Positions 44,944 to 53,889 of a DNA stretch of 64,000 nt are shown one piece after another. The translations under genes were made by a program, and so were the position numbers. This DNA is from UBA1783 sp033808805 (GTDB taxonomy: Bacteria; Bacillota_I; Bacilli_A; Erysipelotrichales; Erysipelotrichaceae). A model generated the notes under the pieces. That model did not search any database. It saw only the letters and a program-made list of their open reading frames with translations, and was not told the DNA's origin. Each line of letters starts with the position of its first letter. Position 1 is the stretch's first letter. The stretch is taken from contig JAPXMY010000008.1 in assembly GCA_033808805.1 (NCBI GenBank), positions 1-64,000 on the forward strand, read 5' to 3'.

Positions 44944-45714
44944 CTATTTCGAAACTATGTATTTCTTCTTAAAGTCACTAGGAGCTATGCCAATAATGTT
45001 TTTAAAAGCTCTAGAAAATGCATAAATACTTGCAAATCCACAATTTTCAGCAATATCACCAATACTATAAGAATCATATAAAAGCATCTCCTTAGCTTTT
45101 TCTATTCTTTTTTCAGTTGCATACTCATAAGGTGACAAACCATATTTTTCTTTAAACAGTCTTCTAAAATACACTTCAGATATATTAGATTTTTTAGCCA
45201 CTTCACTAATATCTAGATTAACATCACAGGCATGTTTTTCAAGATGTTTGACTGATGATTCCATTATTTTATACTTTTCATCCAATTTTCCATAACCAAT
45301 TATTCTAGCAGTCATATTATACAAATTGCTTAGGTCCATTAAAATGTGAGACGTTCTAGAAAACATGTTTTTCTTTTCCATATTTAAATATCCTTTATAG
45401 AAAGATTTAGCTTCACTTATTTCAAACATATAAACACCTTTAAAATGTCCATCATATAATTCAAAATCTATAACTGGAAAAGAACCATCTTCTATAACTT
45501 CAAATCTATAGTCAGTATCTTTAGCAATCATTAAACAATGGTTATTATCAATCAAATATTTTTTTCCACCACTTTCATAAATCGCTCTACCACCAACACA
45601 AAAAACATAGCCATTAAACATTCTTGTTTTAATATGCCTTTTATCACCTTTTTTATATTTTTTTAAAAGTAATCGACCAACATTTTTAAACCTTAAATTT
45701 TCTAATATATTCAT
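44944..45714 (-). CDS. AraC family transcriptional regulator
   Basis: This 256-residue protein has an N-terminal cupin-like sensor region (residues 1-100, CLMIAKDTDYRFEVIEDG) and two C-terminal helix-turn-helix motifs. The motifs are DISEVAKKSNISEVYFRRLF and SIGDIAENCGFASIYAFSRAF, ending APSDFKKKY. It lies upstream of and in line with murP and probably activates the locus in response to a cell-wall sugar. This is unusual because murPQ-type operons are more often ruled by the RpiR-family MurR. Ribosome site AAGGGAG. Confidence 0.88.
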   Translation of the reverse strand: MNILENLRFKNVGRLLLKKYKKGDKRHIKTRMFNGYVFCVGGRAIYESGGKKYLIDNNHCLMIAKDTDYRFEVIEDGSFPVIDFELYDGHFKGVYMFEISEAKSFYKGYLNMEKKNMFSRTSHILMDLSNLYNMTARIIGYGKLDEKYKIMESSVKHLEKHACDVNLDISEVAKKSNISEVYFRRLFKEKYGLSPYEYATEKRIEKAKEMLLYDSYSIGDIAENCGFASIYAFSRAFKNIIGIAPSDFKKKYIVSK

Positions 45715-45839
45715 CTATACTCCCTTCTGCATTTGTCTAATCTTTTAACATCAAAAGATGTCTCAATGAAAGATAAGAACAGGTAATTTAATTATAACTA
45801 GTCTAATGCTATCTGTTTTCAATAGTTGTTTCTTTTATT

Positions 45840-46418
45840 TTACAACTTCATTTCAGGTAAATGACCTTCTGTTGCATTTTCTCGATGAAAGATTTTAGCT
45901 GGATTTCCAATTACAATACTATGATCAGGAACATCAAAGTTAACAAATGTGTTTGGAGCGATTAATACGTCATTTCCAATTTTTATGTTTCCTACAACAG
46001 TTGAATTTGTTCTAACAACAACCCGATCACCAAAAGTAGGAACTCCTTTTCTTTTACCTCTAATATCTCTTCCTATCGTAACATTATGTGTCAAAAAGAA
46101 ATGGTTACCAAAGGTTGCTTTGCCATTAAGTACAATACTGCCCCAATGACCAATAATAAGACCCTTACCAATAGTCATATTATTCTCAAAAGAAATACCA
46201 GTCTTTAATTCTAGACGATGTAATTTCCATTCAAGATATTTTTTCCAGATAGTATCTTGATTAGCTTGTAAAAGTCGATATGCTTTCGTTACTTTCCATT
46301 CATACCCATTTAGATATTCTTTCGATACTCTATGATTTTTAAATTCATACAAAAAGTTATAATCATATTCTATCATCTCTTTATATTTATTATTTTTTGG
46401 CGAAAGAGTAAATCTCAT
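45840..46418 (-). CDS. Serine acetyltransferase-like hexapeptide acyltransferase
   Basis: This 192-residue protein has a helical N-terminal part and a left-handed beta-helix made of hexapeptide repeats from about residue 75 (TGISFENNMTIGKG, GHWGSIVLNG, HNVTIGRDIRG, VVGNIKIGNDVLIAPN). It ends GNPAKIF. This resembles CysE or sugar/antibiotic O-acetyltransferases. The N-terminal domain is shorter than in true CysE, so the acceptor may not be serine. Ribosome site AAGGAGGG. It lies at the head of the block flanked by the mobile-element remnants; a role in modifying wall sugars is possible but unproven. Confidence 0.8.
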   Translation of the reverse strand: MRFTLSPKNNKYKEMIEYDYNFLYEFKNHRVSKEYLNGYEWKVTKAYRLLQANQDTIWKKYLEWKLHRLELKTGISFENNMTIGKGLIIGHWGSIVLNGKATFGNHFFLTHNVTIGRDIRGKRKGVPTFGDRVVVRTNSTVVGNIKIGNDVLIAPNTFVNFDVPDHSIVIGNPAKIFHRENATEGHLPEMKL

Positions 46419-46614
46419 TAATCAACCCTCCTTAAATATTATCTATAATTTATTTATACCACAATTTATTAAACTTGCAGACACAATTTTTAACAATTTC
46501 GAAACAATCATATCCATATTAAAAAAAGTTTCTATATCACTAATTTGAAAACTACTACGGATATTATTATAATTAATACAATAACAAGGGATGAAACCCT
46601 ATGATTTTTATGAA

Positions 46615-46761
46615 ATAATTATAAACGCTTAGAACAATTGTGTGGTGATCTTTTGAATGATGACCGTGGTGTTTCAGTCTACATTGATAGATTGTTATAA
46701 TATTTTATTCAAAATTGGGGAACTATTTAGCTATTTTTACCACAAAAAGTTCCCCAATTTT
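46615..46761 (+). mobile_element. Decayed mobile-element end (right copy) with protein tail and terminal hairpin
   Basis: A short frame (46626-46700), preceded by an in-frame TGA, encodes LEQLCGDLLNDDRGVSVYI then DRLL and a stop. It reads like the C-terminal tail of a lost gene. Eleven bases later a 14-base perfect inverted repeat, AAAATTGGGGAACT (46711-46724) with AGTTCCCCAATTTT (46748-46761), closes the unit. The part from 46680 on matches the copy at 37850. The family is undetermined. The rest of the 46419-46800 gap is AT-rich and shows nothing else. Confidence 0.45.
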
Positions 46762-46801
46762 AACTTATTCAATAATTTTAAAAATAATTTCAAAAACTAT
46801 A

Positions 46802-46832
46802 TTGACCTTATAGTTTACTATAATGATACATT
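46802..46832 (+). promoter_or_regulatory. MerR-type promoter with 19-base spacer and dyad operator
   Basis: TTGACC (46802-46807) and TACATT (46827-46832) are 19 bases apart. The spacer holds the dyad TTATAGT-TT-ACTATAA (46808-46823). A too-long spacer with a central palindrome is the classic architecture that MerR activators untwist. The site lies 23 bases before the merR start, indicating autoregulation. Confidence 0.8.
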
Positions 46833-46854
46833 TCAATTAGAAAGGAGATCGCTT

Positions 46855-47640
46855 ATGACCATAAAAGAATTTGCCAAGATATGTGGATGCAACAGTCAGA
46901 CTCTTAGATACTATGATGCCATGGGTCTTCTTAAGCCTAAAACCGTAGATCGCTATTCCGGATATCGCTACTACGATGAAAAACAGGCACTAGAGTATGT
47001 AAAGATTAAAAATCTTCAGGAAGCTGGCTTTTCTTTAGAAGAAATCAAGGAACTTCTTAAAAAAGATGACGATTCAATTTATAAAGCCTTTGAAGAAAAA
47101 ATTAAAGAACAACAGGATAAGCTAGAGCGTATCAAGTCAATTCAGAAGTCATACTGTAACGAACTAAAAGAAATGGAAAACAAATTAAAAGAGTTAAAAA
47201 AACAAGTTGTCGATGAAATGGAAAATTATAATCCAACTGAGGAATTTGGTATTAGCCAAGATAAATACCAAAACATTGTAGAAAGAGTTCAAGAGTTCTT
47301 TGATGATATTATCGATAGTGGTGATGATTCACGTATTATCACATCAGAGGAAAAAATCGATAGAGAATTCTTCCTTGATAATCCTAAGCACATAAAACTA
47401 TACGAAAAACATGATTGGTCAAACGTCAAAGACTTCATAAGTGAAATCCCAAACCTTGAAGAAGGAAAAGATTATGTTTTATATATTGAAGTGAATAAGG
47501 ACAAAATAAGCAGCGCTTTTGCCAGTACGATGGTTAATCTACTATTAAAAGATAACCAAAATAAAGGCTCAATCGCTTGCACAGTAGAAGAAAGCACTGA
47601 TAGCAACAACCATTTCTGGCTTTTTGAAAGTAAGGAATGA
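46855..47640 (+). CDS. MerR family transcriptional regulator with C-terminal effector domain
   Basis: This 261-residue protein starts MTIKEFAKICGCNSQTLRYY, the MerR winged helix. A dimerisation coiled coil follows (EKIKEQQDKLERIKSIQKSY to KELKKQ). The C-terminal region (from about 125) is unlike the metal-binding loops of MerR or CueR. It may bind an organic ligand as in BmrR/TipA-type regulators. The start at 46855 follows AAAGGAG. A MATE efflux gene lies next, and the operator upstream suggests self-control and control of efflux. Confidence 0.88.
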   Translation: MTIKEFAKICGCNSQTLRYYDAMGLLKPKTVDRYSGYRYYDEKQALEYVKIKNLQEAGFSLEEIKELLKKDDDSIYKAFEEKIKEQQDKLERIKSIQKSYCNELKEMENKLKELKKQVVDEMENYNPTEEFGISQDKYQNIVERVQEFFDDIIDSGDDSRIITSEEKIDREFFLDNPKHIKLYEKHDWSNVKDFISEIPNLEEGKDYVLYIEVNKDKISSAFASTMVNLLLKDNQNKGSIACTVEESTDSNNHFWLFESKE

Positions 47641-47648
47641 AATAGCAA

Positions 47649-47690
47649 AAGTTCTTGAATTGTTAAAATGACTTTCAAGAACTTTTTTTA
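47649..47690 (+). terminator. Terminator between merR and the MATE gene
   Basis: AAGTTCTTGAA (47649-47659) pairs with TTCAAGAACTT (47674-47684), followed by seven Ts. A TATAAT at 47722-47727 could restart transcription for the MATE gene, though no good -35 accompanies it. Confidence 0.85.
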
Positions 47691-47751
47691 TTATTGTGTT
47701 TCTTTAGCATTGAAATGCTTTTATAATAATTGTAAAAGGAAGGTTTTTACT

Positions 47752-49068
47752 ATGCTATCTAAAATAAAAGCATCGCTTAAAAATATTAACTATAAATTAT
47801 ACTTTGCACTCATTATCTTAGGTTTATCACCTGCAATCTATACCACAGTAAGAGTCTTTTTCTTAGGTCAATTGCCTGGTGATTGGTCTTATTCAATTGC
47901 TGGACAACTTTCCTGGGTTAATCTTCTTTATGAGATATTAAATGAAGCTATAATACTACCTCTATTCTTTTTTGTTGGTAAAGTTGTCGATGAAAAAGAA
48001 GACTTTGCTAATCGTATTCGTACAGGATTATTAATATCTTTAACTCTCTACTCTTTTCTTTCAATAATCCTAATAATATTTATTGAACCTATTCTAACTT
48101 TAATGGCTGCAAACACAGAAATTATAGAAGCCTCAGCTTCATATATTCGTATTGAAAGTATTGCTAACATTTTCTCAATATTGACCCAATTTGCACTTGT
48201 TGCTCTTGTCACCATTGATAAAAGCAGATACCTTTATATTCTTACAGCAGCAAAACTTGTTCTCAATATTATATGTGATACCTTTCTGGTTTCAACATTA
48301 CCAATATCATTAAACCTTGGTGTTAATGGAATTGGATATTCAAATATTATCGTAAACTTACTACTATTTATCGTTATGATTATCTTACTTTCAAAAGAAG
48401 GAATCAAAGTATTCACAAAAGAAAAACTCAATTTTAGCTGGACAAAACAATTAGTCAAAGTTGGAGCTATTTCAGGATTAGAATCATTTGTCCGCAATCT
48501 CGCCTATATGGTAATGATTGCCAGGATGGTCAATGTTGTTGGTGAACAAGGAACTTACTGGGTAGCCAATAGTTTCATCTGGGGTTGGCTACTGCTTCCT
48601 GTCCTTCAACTTGGCGAATTAATCAAACAGGAAGTCGCAACCGATCAAGATAACATTAGAAAAAACTCACTGGGCTATTTTGCATTAACAGCTATAATTT
48701 CTATCTTGTGGATTATAAGTATTCCTTTATGGAAACCGTTTATGAGTAATATCCTTGGTTTTGGTGATGTTGAAAAACTATTTAACCTTGTACTAGTATT
48801 AATAGGCTTTTACATATTGTTTGCTTTTCAAAATGTCTTCGATGCCACATTTTATGGACTTGGTAAAACTCACTACATGTTATTTGAATCAGTAGTAACC
48901 AACACCATCTACTATGGCATAGCATTTATCCTTTATATCAATAATCTTTGGACTCCAACTCTAATAGGCATAGCATTAATGTTCGGCTTAGGCAATGCTT
49001 TTGATAGTGTTGTTTCTTTACTTGCGTATATATACTTGTTAAAAAAAGAGAAAATTAATATATTTTAA
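47752..49068 (+). CDS. MATE family multidrug efflux transporter
   Basis: This 438-residue membrane protein has 12 hydrophobic helices in two halves. Features seen are an early GQLSWVNLLYEILNEAIILPLFF helix pair, a central LNLGVNGIGYSNI loop, and a second-half start GLESFVRNLAYMVM. They fit the MATE (NorM/DinF) fold, which expels cationic drugs with Na+ or H+. The start at 47752 follows AAGGAAGG. The adjacent MerR regulator suggests drug-induced expression. A strong terminator follows. Confidence 0.85.
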   Translation: MLSKIKASLKNINYKLYFALIILGLSPAIYTTVRVFFLGQLPGDWSYSIAGQLSWVNLLYEILNEAIILPLFFFVGKVVDEKEDFANRIRTGLLISLTLYSFLSIILIIFIEPILTLMAANTEIIEASASYIRIESIANIFSILTQFALVALVTIDKSRYLYILTAAKLVLNIICDTFLVSTLPISLNLGVNGIGYSNIIVNLLLFIVMIILLSKEGIKVFTKEKLNFSWTKQLVKVGAISGLESFVRNLAYMVMIARMVNVVGEQGTYWVANSFIWGWLLLPVLQLGELIKQEVATDQDNIRKNSLGYFALTAIISILWIISIPLWKPFMSNILGFGDVEKLFNLVLVLIGFYILFAFQNVFDATFYGLGKTHYMLFESVVTNTIYYGIAFILYINNLWTPTLIGIALMFGLGNAFDSVVSLLAYIYLLKKEKINIF

Positions 49069-49126
49069 ATATATTCTCAGGTAAATCATATCTATTGTTG
49101 TCTGTAATAAAATAATAGGGTAATAA

Positions 49127-49198
49127 GAAAATGTAGATAAATTATTGAATTAAGAGAAAATAACAATAATTCATCCACATTTTCTCATATTTTTTTTA
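49127..49198 (+). terminator. Long-stem terminator after the MATE gene
   Basis: GAAAATGT (49127-49134) with ACATTTTC (49177-49184) and, further in, AATTATTG with CAATAATT form a 21-base stem with two mismatches. An eight-T run follows. The rest of 49069-49390 shows no gene. Confidence 0.75.
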
Positions 49199-49390
49199 AA
49201 AATATTTCCTACAGAAATGAACATGTATACTCATTAATTATCGTAATGCATTTACTATAAAACAATGCTAAAATAATGTCATAAGATATATGTTTTTTAA
49301 CTCATTAATTTATCTAAATAGTTTGCCATAAATAAGTCAAACAACGTTTTATTGCAATTCTATTACTTAAGAATAAAAAAGGAGACAACA

Positions 49391-50404
49391 ATGAAAAAGA
49401 AAATTGAAAAAATTAACGAACTTGCTAAAAAGACCGGAAAAGGTATTAAATCTACTTATGATAAAACAATAGAAAACGTTGTTAAGGTAATTGATCAAAA
49501 TGACGATGGTAGTTTTGATAAAGATGATGTAAATACCATAAAAGAGAAATTTGGAGATTTAATCAAAAACACAACAAGTTCCGTTGTTACTACTGTTGAG
49601 GAAAGAATAAGGACATCCGAAATAAAGCGTCTTAAACCTGTATTTGTTTCTAGTTTAAGTGAATCAAATTTCAATATTCCTAAACTATTATTAATTACAG
49701 ATATGCCTAAAATTTATGCTGAAAGTGAAGTATGTAAAGGGGCAATAGGATTTATGTCACCACAAAAAGATATAGAAGTTATAAATATCTTTAAAAATGA
49801 AATCAATGAATTTGGACTAACCTTCTACCCTGACACAAATAGTGAAGTATATTATGTAGACCCAAGTGACCGAAACAACTACATAGCATTAGAAGACTAT
49901 TTTTATTACTTAAAAATAGCCAGAATTAACGAACTACAAAAAATTGCTCAAGACTTAGGAGCAAAATATTTCAAAGTGACATATAAGGAATATAAGGCTT
50001 CTTATAAAAGTAACAAAGTAAAAGCGAAAGCTAATGAAAAAGTTGCAGGAACTGCTGGAACTGTCGAAGCAGAACGTGACCTATCTTCAAAAGAAATTTC
50101 CAATATTGAAGTTGCTGCAGAAATGAATTTTCCTGGGCATGAGCCATTTGAACCTAGTGTAAAATTCTTAAGAAATGAACCTGGTATTCAATCGTTGATT
50201 TCGCTAAGAATGGATAAGTCCTCTCCTATATTGAATCAAAAATATGTGTTAAAGCTTAGCAATTCTTCAGGTGTTAAAGAAAAAGATGCCATTAAAATCG
50301 ATGCAGCTTTAAAAGCTCTTAAAATAAGCGGCACCACTACATTTGCAAGCGAAGTAAGGAATGAATCAAGAAGATATTTTGAGTATGAAGTAGATTTTAA
50401 ATAA
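49391..50404 (+). CDS. Unrecognised 337-residue protein with an EF-hand-like loop
   Basis: I recognise no family. The N-terminal 80 residues are charged and helical and hold a 12-residue loop DQNDDGSFDKDD (about residues 36-47). It fits the EF-hand calcium pattern: Asp at 1, Asn at 3, Asp at 5, Gly at 6, hydrophobic at 8, Asp at 12. The remainder mixes strands and helices, with a Lys-rich AKANEKVAGTAGTVEAERD segment near 215-240. There is no signal peptide or membrane helix, so it is probably cytosolic. Ribosome site AAAGGAG. It stands alone between two terminators, upstream of the helicase/NUDIX pair. Confidence 0.6.
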   Translation: MKKKIEKINELAKKTGKGIKSTYDKTIENVVKVIDQNDDGSFDKDDVNTIKEKFGDLIKNTTSSVVTTVEERIRTSEIKRLKPVFVSSLSESNFNIPKLLLITDMPKIYAESEVCKGAIGFMSPQKDIEVINIFKNEINEFGLTFYPDTNSEVYYVDPSDRNNYIALEDYFYYLKIARINELQKIAQDLGAKYFKVTYKEYKASYKSNKVKAKANEKVAGTAGTVEAERDLSSKEISNIEVAAEMNFPGHEPFEPSVKFLRNEPGIQSLISLRMDKSSPILNQKYVLKLSNSSGVKEKDAIKIDAALKALKISGTTTFASEVRNESRRYFEYEVDFK

Positions 50405-50415
50405 AACCTTATAAC

Positions 50416-50456
50416 AAAGAACATAGATTTTAAAATAAATATGTTCTTTTATTTTT
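50416..50456 (+). terminator. Terminator of the EF-hand-like gene
   Basis: AAAGAACATA (50416-50425) pairs with TATGTTCTTT (50440-50449), followed by a T-rich tail. Confidence 0.8.
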
Positions 50457-50560
50457 TCTTTACGTTTGATCTAGCTTAAATAAAACGATATAATTTTTTC
50501 AAGGAAACATTAAATTACGGTATTAAAAATATTAAATAGTGTTTGGAAAGTAGGAATTAT

Positions 50561-53358
50561 ATGACAAAACAATTTTTGACCAACTATACAGAAATCACTT
50601 TCTTAGAGAAAATAAAAGATAGTTTACGTCGTTGTAAATCATTTAATTTTTCAGTTAGCTTTATAAAAAAAGTTGGTTTAATTTTGCTTTACCCAGATAT
50701 AGAGGCCGCAATTGAAAGAGGGGCAAAAGGTAAAATAATTACCTCAACATATCAGAATTTCACAGATATTGAATCGTTGAGAAGTTTCCTATCACTTCAA
50801 ACTCGTTTCAAAAACTTCTCTTGCCATTTAGATAATGAATGTTTTAAAGACAAAGGTTATATGACTGTTGGATATCATTCAAAAGGATATTTGTTTGAAT
50901 ATGATGATAAATGTGAAATAATAATAGGTTCATCTAATATCACTAGGTTTGCACTTCTAAAAAATATAGAGTGGGACTTAGCTATTTCAATAGAAAGAAA
51001 TTCACAATTATATGAAGATGTTTTAAATGAATTTAATGATAACTGGCAACAAACTATACCATTAAGCCAGACAATTATAGATATATATGCAACTAAACTT
51101 AATTATGCAATAGAGCGTTGGGATATGGATTATGATTTAAGCATATCAAAAATAAGACCAAACTTTATGCAGGTAAGAGCTTTAAAAGAATTAAACAGGT
51201 ATCGTGCTATGGGTACCTCTCGAGCTCTTGTTGTAGCTGCAGCTGGTTCAGGCAAAACATATTTAGCTGCTTTTGATGCATTAAATTTTTCTCCAAAAAC
51301 ATTGTTATATATCGTTCATGAAGGTTCTATCCTAATGAAATCACTAAAAACTTTTCAGACTATTTTTGGAAACGAAGTAAGTTACGGTGTATTTACCGGT
51401 TCTAGCAAAGAAATGTATGAAGACTTTGTTTTTGCTACTAATATAACAATGGCTAATTCTCTTACATTTTACAAAAAGAATCACTTTGACTACATAATTA
51501 TTGATGAATGTCATCACGCTGCAGCAAACACTTATCGTAAGATAATAGACTATTTTGAACCAGAATTCTTATTGGGTTTAACAGCTACTCCTGAACGTAT
51601 GGATAATGAAGATGTTTTTGAATTGTTTGACAAAAACGTACCTTATGAACTTCGTTTAAGAGACGCTATTATAAATGACCTTATTGTTCCTTTCAAATAT
51701 TATGGTATTCGCGATAAACTGGTTGATTATGGGCTAAACAAAAGTGAAGAAAGAAAAATGATTGCCAGCTGGCAAGTGTAGAAAATTGTGAATTTATTTC
51801 TGATCAAATTGAAAAACATCGTCCTGAAGGAAAACTAAAAGCTTTAGCTTTTTGTCGCAATATCACTCACGCACGTTTAATGTGCGAAGAAATGGGAAAT
51901 TACTACAACACTGCTTATCTTACAGGAAGCAATGATATAGGGGAAAGAATTCGTGCTTATAATGATTTGCAAAGAGATGATAGAGATTTGGAAATCCTTT
52001 TTACTGTTGATATTTTAAATGAAGGTGTCGATATTCCTGGTGTGAATATGGTTTTATTTTTAAGACCAACGGAATCAAAAACTATTTTTATTCAGCAACT
52101 TGGAAGAGGTCTTCGTAAATATGAAAATAAAGAATATGTTACTGTGCTGGACTTCATCGGAAACAGCTATAAGAGAAGTGTTCAAATTGCATTTGCTTTA
52201 TCTTCGCTGGCTGAAAACTTTGTGCTAGAAAAAAGACTAATGATTGGTCTTGTAAGAGATGATTTTAAAGCAATAGGTCTTAGTAACTATGGAGTCGAAA
52301 TACACATAGATGACCTTAGTAAAGAAGAAATAATAGACTCAATTGAAAGTGAAAATTTCAATAGCATAAGCTATTTAAAACAGGATTTATTTAACTTCCG
52401 TAAATACATCGATACAGAAACCTTCCCAAAACATATAGACTATTTAAATAATGACTATGCTCCTGATCTGATTAGATTTTTAAATGTTTCAATTGGAAGC
52501 AAATGTCGTTCTTATTATAATTTCCTTCATAGAATTCTAAAGGATAATGAAGATTCTCGACTTCTTCCAAACTTTTCGAAAAGACAAGTAGATTTTATTG
52601 ATTATCTGTCCGAAATGCTACCTCTTGTTAGACAACATGAGTACATTATTTTTAAAAATATCATTGAGGGCAAGACTAAGTTATCAGTAATCAAAGAACG
52701 CCTTAAGGAAGAAATTATAGACTACACATATGAGCAATTAGAACATGCAATGACCTTTATGGAGAAAAAAGGATTTTTTAAATGTGATAAAGGAATTTGC
52801 TCACTTGTTAATATTGAACTTGATGAACAATTCGAAGAATATTTGTACGATCTATTCGAATATGGCTTATCTCGATATGATATTGATTTTGGTTCTGAAA
52901 CAGGGTTTAAACTGTGGCACAGCTATCGCATGGACCAAGTACAGTTAAAGTTTCTCAAAAATCCAGGAAGCAATCAAAAAGGCACTTACTACTATGATGA
53001 TATCGTAGTAATCTTCGCATTCTTGAATAAAGACGCTTCAGTAGAAGCCAGATTAAATTATAAAGATAAATTCCTAAGTCCTTCATTGTTCCAATGGGAA
53101 AGCATGAACAACCTTCCAGATTCAGATTTAGAAAAACTGAAAAAAAGTAGAAAAGCACTTCTTTTCATTCGAAAGGTTTCTGTAGAATATGGAATATCTT
53201 TACCTTTTACTTATGTAGGAAGTGGAACTTTAACAAATCCACGAAAGCAAGAGCCTTTTGAAAACCAAACTAAAAAAGGAATTACATATTTATTCGATAT
53301 TAATATTAGCAATGAACTTCCAGATTATTTGCAATATGATTTTGGCCTGATAAAATAA
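50561..53358 (+). pseudogene. PLD-like/DEAD-box helicase/DUF3427-type protein, split by a frameshift
   Basis: The first frame (50561-51781) encodes a phospholipase-D-like domain (HSK at residue 106, GSSN at 123-126) and helicase motifs (Walker A AAAGSGKT at 227-234, DECHH at 315-319, TATPER). It stops after MIASWQV at 51781. The second frame picks up as QLASVENCEFISDQ at about 51767 and continues with the helicase C domain (motif VI QLGRGLRKY) and a long C-terminal region like DUF3427, ending at 53358. One missing base near 51764-51767 explains the break; with it restored the protein has 932 residues. Such proteins act on DNA and are frequent in defence islands. Expression of the N-terminal half alone is possible. 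Confidence 0.8.
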
Positions 53359-53364
53359 TAAAGT

Positions 53365-53760
53365 ATGATGGAAGTAGTAGCTGCCATAATTTGGCAAGAT
53401 AATAAATTCTTAATATGCCAAAGACCTGCTCACAAAGCCCGTCCTTTGAAGTGGGAATTTGTTGGTGGGAAAGTTGAGCCTGGAGAAACGAAAAAACAAG
53501 CTTTAGTTCGTGAATGTCAAGAAGAACTTTCCATAACTCTCGATGTTGGAAATGTTTTTGCTGAAGTTATACATGAGTATCCAGAAATAGCGATTAAAAT
53601 AACATTTTTTAATGCTACAATATTAAAAGGAATTCCAAAAGCTATAGAACATAAAGATTTTAAATGGATTACTACAGATGAACTAGAAAACTATACTTTT
53701 TGCCCAGCTGATGAAAAAATATTAAATAAATTAATAAACTATTCTGCAAGTTTAAGCTAA
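53365..53760 (+). CDS. NUDIX hydrolase, MutT-like
   Basis: This 131-residue protein has a complete Nudix box, GKVEPGETKKQALVRECQEE followed by LSI (residues about 35-58): Gly35, Glu41, Arg49-Glu50 and Glu53-Glu54. It begins AAIIWQDNKFLICQRP, typical of 8-oxo-dGTP or (d)CTP pyrophosphohydrolases. The gene starts six bases after the helicase stop and has no good ribosome site, so it is coupled to it. A NUDIX domain next to or fused with DUF3427 helicases is a recurring arrangement, as I recall. Its part in the system is unknown. Confidence 0.88.
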   Translation: MMEVVAAIIWQDNKFLICQRPAHKARPLKWEFVGGKVEPGETKKQALVRECQEELSITLDVGNVFAEVIHEYPEIAIKITFFNATILKGIPKAIEHKDFKWITTDELENYTFCPADEKILNKLINYSASLS

Positions 53761-53792
53761 ATAAATCTTTTTATTTCCCCACATTTTTAGCA

Positions 53793-53827
53793 TAAAAAAA
53801 GCGATTGGAGTTTTCTCTAATCGCTTT
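53793..53827 (-). terminator. Terminator of the DUF1016 gene
   Basis: AAAGCGATT (53798-53806) pairs with AATCGCTTT (53819-53827), with GAG/CTC inside. The minus strand continues in seven Ts. Confidence 0.8.
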
Positions 53828-53889
53828 AACTTAAATCTGCTCCAGTTTGTCCGATAATTTTATATTAGTGAATTAGCTTGACTGCTCGG

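Noticed and set aside
45840..46418. Calling this gene cysE outright
   Set aside because: The N-terminal domain is shorter than in true serine acetyltransferases and no cysteine gene is adjacent.
46657..46854. Upstream extension of the merR frame
   Set aside because: It runs through the mobile-element hairpin and the merR promoter; ATG 46855 has AAAGGAG and starts the helix-turn-helix.
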